A stretch of DNA of 51,580 nt from Sphingomonas azotifigens NBRC 15497 (GTDB taxonomy: Bacteria; Pseudomonadota; Alphaproteobacteria; Sphingomonadales; Sphingomonadaceae), in the NCBI RefSeq assembly GCF_002091475.1, contig NZ_BCTR01000056.1, positions 1-51,580 on the forward strand, written 5' to 3'. The notes under the pieces were generated by a model. That model saw only the letters and a program-made list of their open reading frames with translations. It searched no databases and had not been told where the DNA came from. The position numbers were made by a program, and so were the translations under genes. Positions 37,445 through 44,974 of the stretch are shown here, piece by piece; positions within the stretch are counted from its first letter, which is position 1, and each line of letters starts with the position of its first letter.

Positions 37445-37960
37445 ATGGCCGGCAAGAAAGAGAAGAAGGCAAAGAAGGACGGCAAGGCGCCGTCGCTGCT
37501 GCCCAAGGTGATCGGCGGCATCAAGCTGCCCAAGGACGCCCGCCGCCAACTCACCGGCCTCGCCAAGCACCCGGTGATCGCCGACCTGATCGCCGCGGGG
37601 CTCGTCGCCCTGGCGCAGCGCATCAAGGGCGGCGAGAGCACGGCCGAGGCCAGCCCTCCGCCCCCGCCCCCTGCGCCCGCCGCCGAACCGAAGGCCGAGG
37701 CAGTTGCCGAACCGGCCAAGCCCGCGGTGAAGCGCGTCCGCAAGACTGTCGCCGCAGCGCCGGCGGAGGAAACGCCACCGGCCAAGCCCGTGACGCGCCG
37801 CGCGCGCAAACCGGGGGCGGAGACCGCCGACCCCGCGCCCGCCGCAGAGCCGGCCGCGGCCAAGCCTGCCAAGGCGCCCCCGCCCCGCCGCACCCGCAAG
37901 GCCGGCGAAACGGCGTCGAAGCCCCGCACGCGCCGCACGCCGCCCAAGACGGATAGCTGA
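37445..37960 (+). CDS. Lys/Ala/Pro-rich protein, histone H1-like tail
   Basis: 171 residues. The N-terminal part (MAGKKEKKAKKDGKAPSLLP, then LPKDARRQLTGLAKHPVIAD) includes a possibly amphipathic or membrane-associated helix IADLIAAGLVALAQRI. The rest is Lys, Ala and Pro-rich with TRRARK and RRTRK clusters, closely resembling the H1-like protein at 32705. Two such proteins within 5 kb is unusual. It probably binds DNA or RNA, but this is inferred from charge. Confidence 0.6.
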   Translation: MAGKKEKKAKKDGKAPSLLPKVIGGIKLPKDARRQLTGLAKHPVIADLIAAGLVALAQRIKGGESTAEASPPPPPPAPAAEPKAEAVAEPAKPAVKRVRKTVAAAPAEETPPAKPVTRRARKPGAETADPAPAAEPAAAKPAKAPPPRRTRKAGETASKPRTRRTPPKTDS

Positions 37961-37998
37961 TCGCCTGCTAGGATGCGCTCGGGACGAGGGGGAACCGG

Positions 37999-38634
37999 AT
38001 GCAGACCACGCACCCGCCGGAATCGCACGGGCCCGGCCATGCGCTCGAGCGGCTGATCTTCTTTTCGGACGCGGTGTTCGCGATCGCGATCACGCTGCTG
38101 ATCATCGAGATCCATGTCCCGGAGGTGCATCCGCCCTTCACCGATGCGGCGTTCCTCCGGGCACTGGCGCCGTTATCGGTCGAGTTCCTCAGCTTCTTCG
38201 TCTCGTTCTTCGTGATCGGCGCCTTCTGGGCGGGCCACCACCGCGCCTTCGACTGCGCGCGGCACTGGTCGCCGAAGCTGGTGCTGCCCAATCTGTGCAT
38301 GCTGAGCGCGGTGGCGGCGATGCCGTTCTTCACCGCCTTCTCCTCGGAATATTACGGCCACCGGGTGCCCTCGGCGCTCTACGCCTTCTGGATGATGCTG
38401 ATCGCGCTCGCCAATATCTGGGTGCAGCGGCTGGCCACCTCGCCGCCAGTGGTAGGTGAACAGGTCTCCGAGGCGCATTGCCGGGTGATCCGCCAGCGCG
38501 GGGTGGCGACGCTGCTCGGCACGACGTGCGCGTTCGCGATGGCGCTGGTCCTGCCCTTCGCCTCGCAGATGACGCTGGCGACGATCCCCTTGTGGCGGAT
38601 GCTGCTGCAGCGGGTTTCGCGGCCGCGGGGGTGA
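37999..38634 (+). CDS. TMEM175-type potassium channel (DUF1211)
   Basis: 211 residues. The N-terminal LERLIFFSDAVFAIAITLLI contains the RxxxFSD motif of the bacterial TMEM175 family, whose helices build a tetrameric pore. Further membrane segments lie at EFLSFFVSFFVIGAFWAGHH, LCMLSAVAAMPFFTAF, ALYAFWMMLIALANIWV and TTCAFAMALVLPFA. Bacterial members conduct K+ in the absence of a selectivity filter. Length is usual. It is 38 bp past the H1-like gene. Confidence 0.88.
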   Translation: MQTTHPPESHGPGHALERLIFFSDAVFAIAITLLIIEIHVPEVHPPFTDAAFLRALAPLSVEFLSFFVSFFVIGAFWAGHHRAFDCARHWSPKLVLPNLCMLSAVAAMPFFTAFSSEYYGHRVPSALYAFWMMLIALANIWVQRLATSPPVVGEQVSEAHCRVIRQRGVATLLGTTCAFAMALVLPFASQMTLATIPLWRMLLQRVSRPRG

Positions 38635-38654
38635 CCAGCGGCGCCCTTCAAGCC

Positions 38655-38748
38655 GTCATCCCGGCGAAGGCCGGGATCCATTGGGGTCTCCGTTTCGGCG
38701 CCAGCTTCTACCGAGAGGCGAATGGATCCCGGCTTTCGCCGGGATGAC
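38655..38748. repeat. GTCATCCCGG palindromic repeat, copy 3
   Basis: Arms 38655-38680 and 38723-38748 are reverse complements and match copies at 15862, 16788, 43471 and 46100. The copy is in the intergenic space 20 bp past the TMEM175 gene. Confidence 0.85.
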
Positions 38749-38775
38749 AGAAGCGGGCGTTTAGGGAAACTATGG

Positions 38776-38807
38776 AAAAACGGGCCCCGCCATGCGGCGA
38801 GGCCCGT
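38776..38807 (-). terminator. Terminator of the 38829-39158 gene
   Basis: ACGGGCC and GGCCCGT form a stem with an inner GCGG/CCGC pair, and the minus-strand end is TTTTT. It lies 20 bp past the stop codon. Confidence 0.75.
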
Positions 38808-38828
38808 CTCCTGCTTCAAGCGCTGCGA

Positions 38829-39158
38829 TCAGCGACGGTGGTTGTTGCGATCGTGCTTCTCGTAGCGGATCTTCGCCGACAACGCGTCGTAGCGGCGGTC
38901 GAGATCGCGGCGTTCCTGCATGGTCAGGCCGGGGCGCGAGGCGCGATAGCGGGCCTCCAGCCGCACCAGGCCGCGATATTCGTTGCGGATCTGGGTCGCT
39001 TCGCGGCGGCTGAGCGCGCCCGAGCGGATGCCCTGGTTGATGCGCTGTTCGATGCGATCCTGGCGGGCGTTGATGGCCTGCCAGCCGGGCTGGGCCGACG
39101 CGGGAACGGCAGCGGTGGCGACACCAAGGCCGGCGATCAGCAGCATGAACTTCTTCAT
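38829..39158 (-). CDS. Exported small hypothetical protein, helical
   Basis: 109 residues from ATG 39158, with GAGGAG upstream. The signal MKKFMLLIAGLGVATAAVPA is followed by ASAQ cleavage. The mature 80 residues are strongly helical and charged: INARQDRIEQRINQGIRSGA, then RREATQIRNEYRGLVRLEAR and MQERRDLDRRYDALSAKIRY. Such Arg/Glu-rich periplasmic helices recall small CpxP/RcnB-like proteins, but no exact match is claimed. It is transcribed alone and has its own terminator. Confidence 0.65.
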   Translation of the reverse strand: MKKFMLLIAGLGVATAAVPASAQPGWQAINARQDRIEQRINQGIRSGALSRREATQIRNEYRGLVRLEARYRASRPGLTMQERRDLDRRYDALSAKIRYEKHDRNNHRR

Positions 39159-39290
39159 CGGGTACTCCTCACTTCGACTGGACCGCCCCTGCGGTCGAGA
39201 GCCGTTGTGGAACGCCGATGTCGTGTTTTTGTCCCGCGTTTCAGCCTTTTCCGTCACGATTTGTCGCAAGCCTGCGACGTTCGTTCAGGT

Positions 39291-40952
39291 TCAGGCAGCG
39301 AGCAGCCGCTCGGCCTGGGCGCGTGCCTCGGGGGTGATCTCGGCGCCGGAGAGCATCCGCGCGATCTCCTCGCGGCGCTGCTCGGGGGTCAGCGGGGTGA
39401 CGCCGGTACGGGTGACGATGCCGTCGTGACTCTTCGCGATGAGCAGATGCCGCGCCCCGCGCGCCGCGACCTGCGGGCTGTGCGTCACCACCAGCAGCTG
39501 CGAGCCCTGGGCGAGCCGCGCCAGCCGCTCGCCGATCGCATCGGCGACCGCGCCGCCGACGCCGCGATCGATCTCGTCGAAGATCAGCGTGCGGGCGCCG
39601 CCTTCCTCCGCCAGCGCCACCTTCATCGCCAGGATGAAGCGCGAGAGTTCGCCGCCGCTGGCGATCTTCATCAGCGGCGCGAAGGGCGCGCCGGGGTTGG
39701 TCGAGACCTCGAATTCCACCCGGTCCATGCCGGCGGCGCTCCACTGATTCTCGTCGAGCGGCTCGACCATGGTGCGGAAGCGCGCGGCATCCAGCTTGAG
39801 CGGCTTGAGCTCGGTCGCCACCGCCGCATCGAGTCGCGCCGCCGCCATGGTGCGCATGGCGGAAAGTGTCTGCGCCGCCTCGCGATAGGCGGCGTGCGCC
39901 TGCACCGCCGCCTTCTCCAGCCTCGCGATGCCCGCCCCACCGCTGGTCAGCCGCTCCATCCGACCGGACAGCTCGGCGAGCAGCGCCGGCAGCTCGTCCG
40001 GCTGCACGCGGTGCTTGCGCGCGACGGCCCGCAGCTCGAAGAGCCGCGCCTCGTCGGCCTCCAGCGCGGCGGGATCGAAGGCCAGCGCCTCGGCGGCGGC
40101 ATCGACCTGCGCCTGTGCCTCGCTGCCCTCGGTGATCGCCCGGTCGATCGCGGCGAGCGCCTCGGCCAGCGCCTCGTGATCGCCGGACACGCGCTCCAGG
40201 ATCCGCGCCGCCTGCCGCAGCCGGGCGAGCCCGCCGTCCGACCCTTCGAGCAGATCGGCGATGCCCTGCAGGTCGGTCGCGATCTTCTCGCCGCGCTGCA
40301 TCGAGGCGCGGCGTTCGGCGAGCCGCTCTTCCTCGCCATCCTCCGGCGCGAGCGCGGCGAGTTCGGTGACGGCGTGTTCCAGCCATTCGCGATCGCGCTC
40401 GGCACTGTCCTGCTCGGCACGCGCTACCGCCAGCGCGTCCTCGGCCGCGCGCCAGGCACGATGCGCGATCGCCACCGGCCCCACGTCGCAGCGCCCGAAC
40501 GAATCGAGCAACAGCCGGTGCCCGCGCGGATTTAGCAGCCCGCGATCGTCATGCTGGCCGTGGATCTCGACGAGGTGCGGCGCCAGTTCGCGCAGAAAGC
40601 CCGCGGACGCGGGCTGGTCGTTGACGAACGCCCGGCTGCCGCCATCGGCCTTGACCAGCCGGCGGACGAGCAGCGGCTCGCCCGGCTCCAGCTCCATGCC
40701 GTTCTGCGCGAAGAGATTGGCGATCTCGCCATCGGCGGCGGGCGGCAGGAAACTCGCCACCACCACCGCCTGGCCTGCGCCGCTGCGGACCAGCCCGCTA
40801 TCGGCGCGCGCGCCCAGCGCCAGCCCCAGCGCATCGAGCAGGATCGACTTGCCCGCCCCGGTCTCGCCGGTCAGCACGCCGAGCCCTTCGCCGAACTCCA
40901 GGTCCAGCGCCTCGATCAGCACCACGTCGCGAATGGATAGCGCGGTCAGCAT
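39291..40952 (-). CDS. recN: DNA repair protein RecN
   Basis: 553 residues. MLTALSIRDVVLIEALDLEF and LTGETGAGKSILLDALGLAL give Walker A; ASGGELSRFILAMKVALAEE is the ABC signature, and LIFDEIDRGVGGAVADAIGE Walker B. RecN is an SMC-like ATPase that gathers broken DNA ends. Length is standard. It follows bamD by only 43 bp, but an SOS box in that gap (40971-40985) gives it its own damage-inducible promoter. The coiled-coil arms are Ala-rich, as expected at high GC. Confidence 0.96.
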   Translation of the reverse strand: MLTALSIRDVVLIEALDLEFGEGLGVLTGETGAGKSILLDALGLALGARADSGLVRSGAGQAVVVASFLPPAADGEIANLFAQNGMELEPGEPLLVRRLVKADGGSRAFVNDQPASAGFLRELAPHLVEIHGQHDDRGLLNPRGHRLLLDSFGRCDVGPVAIAHRAWRAAEDALAVARAEQDSAERDREWLEHAVTELAALAPEDGEEERLAERRASMQRGEKIATDLQGIADLLEGSDGGLARLRQAARILERVSGDHEALAEALAAIDRAITEGSEAQAQVDAAAEALAFDPAALEADEARLFELRAVARKHRVQPDELPALLAELSGRMERLTSGGAGIARLEKAAVQAHAAYREAAQTLSAMRTMAAARLDAAVATELKPLKLDAARFRTMVEPLDENQWSAAGMDRVEFEVSTNPGAPFAPLMKIASGGELSRFILAMKVALAEEGGARTLIFDEIDRGVGGAVADAIGERLARLAQGSQLLVVTHSPQVAARGARHLLIAKSHDGIVTRTGVTPLTPEQRREEIARMLSGAEITPEARAQAERLLAA

Positions 40953-40970
40953 CGCGGCCCCCTATCGCAG

Positions 40971-40985
40971 GAACAGGAGAAGAAC
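40971..40985 (-). promoter_or_regulatory. LexA operator (SOS box) of recN
   Basis: GAAC-AGGAGAA-GAAC on the plus strand, that is GTTC-N7-GTTC on the recN strand, is a perfect alphaproteobacterial LexA site 18 bp upstream of the recN ATG and 10 bp past the bamD stop. It implies an independent recN promoter. Confidence 0.85.
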
Positions 40986-40995
40986 GAAAGTGGTT

Positions 40996-41820
40996 TTAGC
41001 TCGCGGGCTTGGGCGGCGGGCTCGCCTTGGCCGCAGCCGCCACCTTGTCCTGGTTTTCCTGCATCAGCTCGTACGCATGCTTGTACCAGTCCGTGCCCGG
41101 ATAGTTGGCGCCGAGCACGGCGGCGGCCTTGTTGGCTTCCTCCGGCACGCCCATTGCGAGATAGCTTTCGGTCAGCCGCATCAGCGCTTCCGGCACATGC
41201 GTGGTCATCTGGTAGTTGTCGACCACCGCGCGGAAGCGCAGTGCCGCCGCCAGCCACTGGCCGCGCTTCTCGTAGAAGCGGCCGACTTCCATTTCCTTGC
41301 CGCCCAGGTGATCGCGGACCAGGTCCAGCTTCAGCCGCGCGTCGGCGGCGTACTTCGAGTTCGGATAGCGGCGAATCAGCTCGCCGAGCGAATCGAGCGC
41401 CTGCTGGGTGATCTTCTGGTCGCGGGTAACGTCGCTGATCTGCTCGTAATAGGAGATGCCGACGAGATAATAGGCATAGGGCGCATCGCGGTTGCCCGGG
41501 TGGACCGCCAGGAAGCGCTGCGCCGACGAGATCGCCTGCGCATAGTCGCGGTTCAGATAATAGCTGAACGCACCCATCAGCTGCGCACGGCGGGCCCACA
41601 CCGAATAGGGGTGCTGGCGCTCGACTTCGTCGAACAGCGCGGCGGCGAGCTTGTACTGGTGCTGGTCCAGCTTCTGCTTGGCCGCGCTGTACAGCGTGCC
41701 GACGTCGCGCGCGACATAGGGCAGATCCTTCACCCCGCCGCGCTTGGCGCAGCCGGCGACGGAAAGGGCGAACACCGGAAGAAGCGCGAACGCAAGCGCG
41801 CGAGGCAGAGGACTACGCAT
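40996..41820 (-). CDS. bamD: Outer membrane protein assembly factor BamD
   Basis: 274 residues with lipoprotein signal AFALLPVFALSVAGCAKRGG. Five TPR-like repeats follow: AKQKLDQHQYKLAAALFDEV, QHPYSVWARRAQLMGAFSYY, DYAQAISSAQRFLAVHPGNR, YAYYLVGISYYEQISDVTRD and YLAMGVPEEANKAAAVLGAN. BamD is the essential lipoprotein that joins BamA in folding outer-membrane barrels. The C-terminus is Pro/Lys-rich. It heads the bamD-recN unit, divergent from manA. Confidence 0.95.
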   Translation of the reverse strand: MRSPLPRALAFALLPVFALSVAGCAKRGGVKDLPYVARDVGTLYSAAKQKLDQHQYKLAAALFDEVERQHPYSVWARRAQLMGAFSYYLNRDYAQAISSAQRFLAVHPGNRDAPYAYYLVGISYYEQISDVTRDQKITQQALDSLGELIRRYPNSKYAADARLKLDLVRDHLGGKEMEVGRFYEKRGQWLAAALRFRAVVDNYQMTTHVPEALMRLTESYLAMGVPEEANKAAAVLGANYPGTDWYKHAYELMQENQDKVAAAAKASPPPKPAS

Positions 41821-41945
41821 ATGGCGGCGTTCTTAGACCGGGGCCGTGGCTGCAAACAATCCTTTTCGGGGCGGGATTGCGGCGGAACCCGCATCGCGCC
41901 ACATGCGCTCCCGCTTTCGTGACCGTTTACCGAAGGGGACCTTCC

Positions 41946-42788
41946 ATGCCCGCCACCCTGCTCGCCACCCACCGCGTCGAAAAACCCTGGGGCCGCCACA
42001 CCCTGTATCCGGGCTTCGCCGATCCCGCCAAGGATGGCGAACCGGTCGGCGAAGTCTGGTTCCAGACGCCGGGCAACTCGACTCCCGATCTGCTGATCAA
42101 GTATCTGTTCACCAGCGAGAAATTGTCGGTGCAGGTCCATCCGAACGACGAGCAGGCGCACGCCGCCGGCCTGCCGCGCGGCAAGGACGAATGCTGGGTG
42201 ATCCTCGACGCCCAGCCCGATTCGACGATCGCGCTCGGCACCAAGCGCCCCTATACCCGCGACGAACTGCGCGCCGGGGCACTCGACGGCTCGATCGAGG
42301 ACATGCTCGACTGGAAGCCGGTAAAGGCCGGCGATTTCTTCTACTCGGCCTCGGGCACGGTGCATGCGATCGGTGCAGGAATCACGCTGATCGAGGTGCA
42401 GCAGAACAGCGAGACCACCTACCGCCTCTATGATTACGGCCGCCCGCGCGAACTGCACCTGGACCAGGGCATCGCCGTTGCCGAGCCGGTGCCGTTCGTG
42501 CCGCATCCGATGCCGGGTGCGGTCGCGCCGAACCGCACGATCCTCGTCGAGGGGCCGAAGTTCGTGCTCGAGCGCTGGCAGGGCGGCCATCGCCGCTTCG
42601 ATCTGCCGGCGGGCACCACCGGCTGGCTGATCCCGGTAAAGGGTGAAGGCGTGGTCGACGGCATCGCCTTCAAGGCGGGCGAGTGCCTGACGCTGGAAGG
42701 CCATGTCGAGCTGCACGCCGCGGTCGGCAGCGACCTGCTGTTTGCCTATCCGGGCGACGCCCGTGTCCCGGCGATGCACGCCGAGTGA
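41946..42788 (+). CDS. manA: Class I mannose-6-phosphate isomerase
   Basis: 280 residues from ATG 41946. Cupin-type core: RVEKPWGRHTLYPGF, then SEKLSVQVHPNDEQAHAAGL with zinc-binding Gln, His and Glu, KDECWVILDAQPDSTIALG, YSASGTVHAIGAGITLIEVQ with another His, and GRPRELHLDQ. It interconverts fructose-6-phosphate and mannose-6-phosphate, feeding GDP-mannose and surface polysaccharide synthesis. Shorter than E. coli ManA (391), as in many alphaproteobacteria. Divergent from bamD. Confidence 0.9.
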   Translation: MPATLLATHRVEKPWGRHTLYPGFADPAKDGEPVGEVWFQTPGNSTPDLLIKYLFTSEKLSVQVHPNDEQAHAAGLPRGKDECWVILDAQPDSTIALGTKRPYTRDELRAGALDGSIEDMLDWKPVKAGDFFYSASGTVHAIGAGITLIEVQQNSETTYRLYDYGRPRELHLDQGIAVAEPVPFVPHPMPGAVAPNRTILVEGPKFVLERWQGGHRRFDLPAGTTGWLIPVKGEGVVDGIAFKAGECLTLEGHVELHAAVGSDLLFAYPGDARVPAMHAE

Positions 42789-42871
42789 ACCGCACGTAGT
42801 TTCATGTTCACGCAACCCGCCGCCGCTGTGGCACGTTCGGCACGCATCGATAACGACGAGGAAATGTCACG

Positions 42872-43369
42872 ATGCGCATGTTGTTCGTAGCCGCCGCGGC
42901 GGCGGCGCTGACCCTGCCGACGGTGCCCGCGATGGCGCAGGGCTGGCAGGATCGCGATGCCCATTGGCAGGACCGCGATCATGGTCGCGACCGCGACGGC
43001 CGCTGGAACGATCGCGGCCCCGGCCGCGGCGCGGATCGCGGCGATTGGCGCCGCTGGCGGAACTACGACTATAACCGCCCGCAACCGGGCCAGCGCCGCT
43101 ATTATGCGGAAAATTATTACCGCGACGGCCGCTATTACCAGGAGCGCCGGCTGAGCCGGAACGACCGCATCTATCGCGGCCGCGACGGCCGCTATTATTG
43201 CCGCCGCAACGATGGCACGACCGGCCTGATCGTCGGCGGCGTCGCCGGCGGTCTGTTCGGCAACGCGCTGTCCTCGGGCGGCAACGCGACGCTCGGTACG
43301 CTGCTCGGCGCAGCGGCGGGTGCGGCGCTCGGCCAGTCGGTCGACCGCGGCAACGTCCGCTGCCGCTGA
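42872..43369 (+). CDS. Glycine-zipper protein, paralog 3
   Basis: 165 residues. Sec signal MRMLFVAAAAAALTLPTVPA, cleavage near MAQG. A long Asp/Arg/Trp-rich section (WQDRDAHWQDRDHGRDRDGR) leads to RRYYAENYYRDGRYYQERRL, then YYCRRNDGTTGLIVGGVAGG and GTLLGAAAGAALGQSVDRG. The last 80 residues match paralog 1 almost exactly, showing recent duplication; the linker differs. Followed by a strong terminator. Probably in the envelope. Confidence 0.8.
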   Translation: MRMLFVAAAAAALTLPTVPAMAQGWQDRDAHWQDRDHGRDRDGRWNDRGPGRGADRGDWRRWRNYDYNRPQPGQRRYYAENYYRDGRYYQERRLSRNDRIYRGRDGRYYCRRNDGTTGLIVGGVAGGLFGNALSSGGNATLGTLLGAAAGAALGQSVDRGNVRCR

Positions 43370-43391
43370 AGCCTGAAGCCGTGCAGAAAGA

Positions 43392-43421
43392 GGGGCTCGG
43401 TTCGCCGGGCCCCTTTTTGTT
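43392..43421 (+). terminator. Rho-independent terminator of glycine-zipper gene 3
   Basis: GGGGCTCGG and CCGGGCCCC pair (one G-T) around TTCG and are followed by TTTTTGTTT. This is the clearest terminator in the window. Confidence 0.93.
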
Positions 43422-43470
43422 TACGCGCGATGGAAGGGCCTCAGAAAGGACGCGTCCTCCCCGTTAAGCC

Positions 43471-43563
43471 GTCATTCCGGCGAAAGCCGGAATCCATTGG
43501 CCCTCGGTCGCAGCAAGAGCGGAAACATAGAGGCGACTGGATCCCGGCTTTCGCCGGGATGAC
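43471..43563. repeat. GTCAT(C/T)CCGG palindromic repeat, copy 4
   Basis: Arms 43471-43496 (with C to T change, GTCATTCCGG) and 43538-43563 are near-perfect reverse complements of each other. It fills much of the gap between the terminator and the membrane-protein gene. Confidence 0.85.
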
Positions 43564-43601
43564 GAGTATGGGTCAGCAGATAGACTCGACGCCCGCCGGA
43601 G

Positions 43602-43838
43602 TCAGATAAACCCGCCGGTCAGCATCAGCCGCACCCCGCTGACGATCAGGATCAGCAGATTGAGGTTCCGCCCCGCCGTCCCGCTCGATAGCAGCCCCAC
43701 CGCCGTGCCGGTAAGCGCGATCGGGAAGGCGATCCAGTTGATCAGCGGCAGGAAGGGGAACGGGATGATCCCCACCAGCGCAAAGGGCAGCGCCACCAGC
43801 CCGATCAGCAGCGAGATTGCGTTGAACATGGACAACAT
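43602..43838 (-). CDS. Small hydrophobic membrane protein
   Basis: 78 residues from ATG 43838 (or 43829). It has two or three membrane helices: ISLLIGLVALPFALVGIIPF, then LINWIAFPIALTGTAVGLLS and a C-terminal LNLLILIVSGVRLMLTGGFI. The pattern FPFLPLINWIAFPIALTG recalls small DUF-type inner-membrane proteins of sphingomonads. Function unknown. It is divergent from the next gene, with the gap holding promoters. Confidence 0.6.
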   Translation of the reverse strand: MLSMFNAISLLIGLVALPFALVGIIPFPFLPLINWIAFPIALTGTAVGLLSSGTAGRNLNLLILIVSGVRLMLTGGFI

Positions 43839-43967
43839 GTGGCGCACCTTTGCTGTACTATCAAGACAGCACACCGGCTTTTGGATGCGCCCCGCGCGCG
43901 CTTTCGCCGACCGGCTTGGCCATGATATGCAACGCCTCGATCCGCACGTCGCGCCACGAGGTCTGCC

Positions 43968-44540
43968 ATGCCGCTCCCCGCTCTATCGCTCGCCCTCCTG
44001 ATCGCCGGCACGCCGCCGGTCGAGCGGACGCTCAACGTCCAGTACACGGTGACCAATGTCGGCGGGGGCCTCGGCAACTATGTCGACGAGAAGGTGATCT
44101 TCGGCATGGTGCCCGGCGACGCAACCAGACAACGCTGGGTTGCGGAGCGGGTGCGCCGCGACCGCCGCTGGTGCGGAAAGCAGGGCGCCGACGGCAAATG
44201 CGTCGCCACCGAGACCCAAGTTCATGACTGGCTGGACGGCGCAACCTGCCCCAAGGTGGCACCGGCCTTCACCGCGCTTTGGGCCATTCGGCCCGCAGGC
44301 TTCGCACCGGTGCGAGACTTCGTCAGCGTCTCCGATTCGTCCACCGTCACCATCAAGGGCACCACGACGCAGGCGGGCTTTTTCACCGAAGCCAGCGTCA
44401 GCCAGGACGCCGGCGATTTCGCGACATGGTGGCACAATTCGAGCAATAGCTGGAAATCGTGCTGGCAGCAGGCCGCACCGATCGTGGAGGGTCAAACGCT
44501 CGCGCCCCGCCTGTCCCTTCCCGCCACCCCCGCTTCCTGA
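43968..44540 (+). CDS. Exported protein of unknown function
   Basis: 190 residues with a short signal (MPLPALSLALLIAGTPPVER). The mature part has QYTVTNVGGGLGNYVDEKVI, RRDRRWCGKQGADGKCVATE with paired Cys, then ATCPKVAPAFTALWAIRPAG and SSNSWKSCWQQAAPIVEGQT. Four Cys in pairs suggest two disulfides, as in periplasmic proteins. No family recognised. It precedes crcB by 53 bp but lacks an obvious link. Confidence 0.6.
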   Translation: MPLPALSLALLIAGTPPVERTLNVQYTVTNVGGGLGNYVDEKVIFGMVPGDATRQRWVAERVRRDRRWCGKQGADGKCVATETQVHDWLDGATCPKVAPAFTALWAIRPAGFAPVRDFVSVSDSSTVTIKGTTTQAGFFTEASVSQDAGDFATWWHNSSNSWKSCWQQAAPIVEGQTLAPRLSLPATPAS

Positions 44541-44593
44541 CGGACCAAACCACGAAGGTTCCCCTTTGCCCCGATTCGCGCTAGGGGCGCGGG

Positions 44594-44974
44594 ATGCCCA
44601 ATCTTTTTCTCGTGATGCTCGGCGGGGCCATCGGCTCCGCGGCCCGCTACGGCGTTGGCCGCGCCGGCGTCGCCCTGCTCGGTCCAGCCTTCCCCTGGGG
44701 GACCCTTGCCGTCAACATCCTCGGCGGCTTCCTGATGGGGCTGCTCGGTGCCAGCCTGATGCGGTTCGGCCCCAATGCCGAACAGGCGCGACTGCTGCTC
44801 GGCGTCGGCGTGCTCGGCGGTTTCACCACCTTCTCCTCCTTCTCGCTCGAAACCTTCGCGATGATCGAGCGCGGCGACGTGCTCGTGGCGATCGGCTATG
44901 TCCTCGCCTCGATGATCGGTGCGATCGGCGCCCTCGCCATCGGCATGACGCTCGCCCGGGCGGTGACGGCATGA
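44594..44974 (+). CDS. crcB: Fluoride channel CrcB/Fluc
   Basis: 126 residues, four membrane helices. MLGGAIGSAARYGVGRAGVA, PWGTLAVNILGGFLMGLLGA and VGVLGGFTTFSSFSLETFAM are the diagnostic motifs, including the pore Asn and the GGxTTFSSF phenylalanine box. It exports toxic fluoride as a dual-topology dimer. No fluoride riboswitch is visible upstream. It overlaps rluC by 4 bp (ATGA). Confidence 0.95.
   Translation: MPNLFLVMLGGAIGSAARYGVGRAGVALLGPAFPWGTLAVNILGGFLMGLLGASLMRFGPNAEQARLLLGVGVLGGFTTFSSFSLETFAMIERGDVLVAIGYVLASMIGAIGALAIGMTLARAVTA

Noticed and set aside
44541..44593. Fluoride riboswitch before crcB
   Set aside because: Only 53 bp separate the genes and the expected conserved crcB-motif bases are not there.
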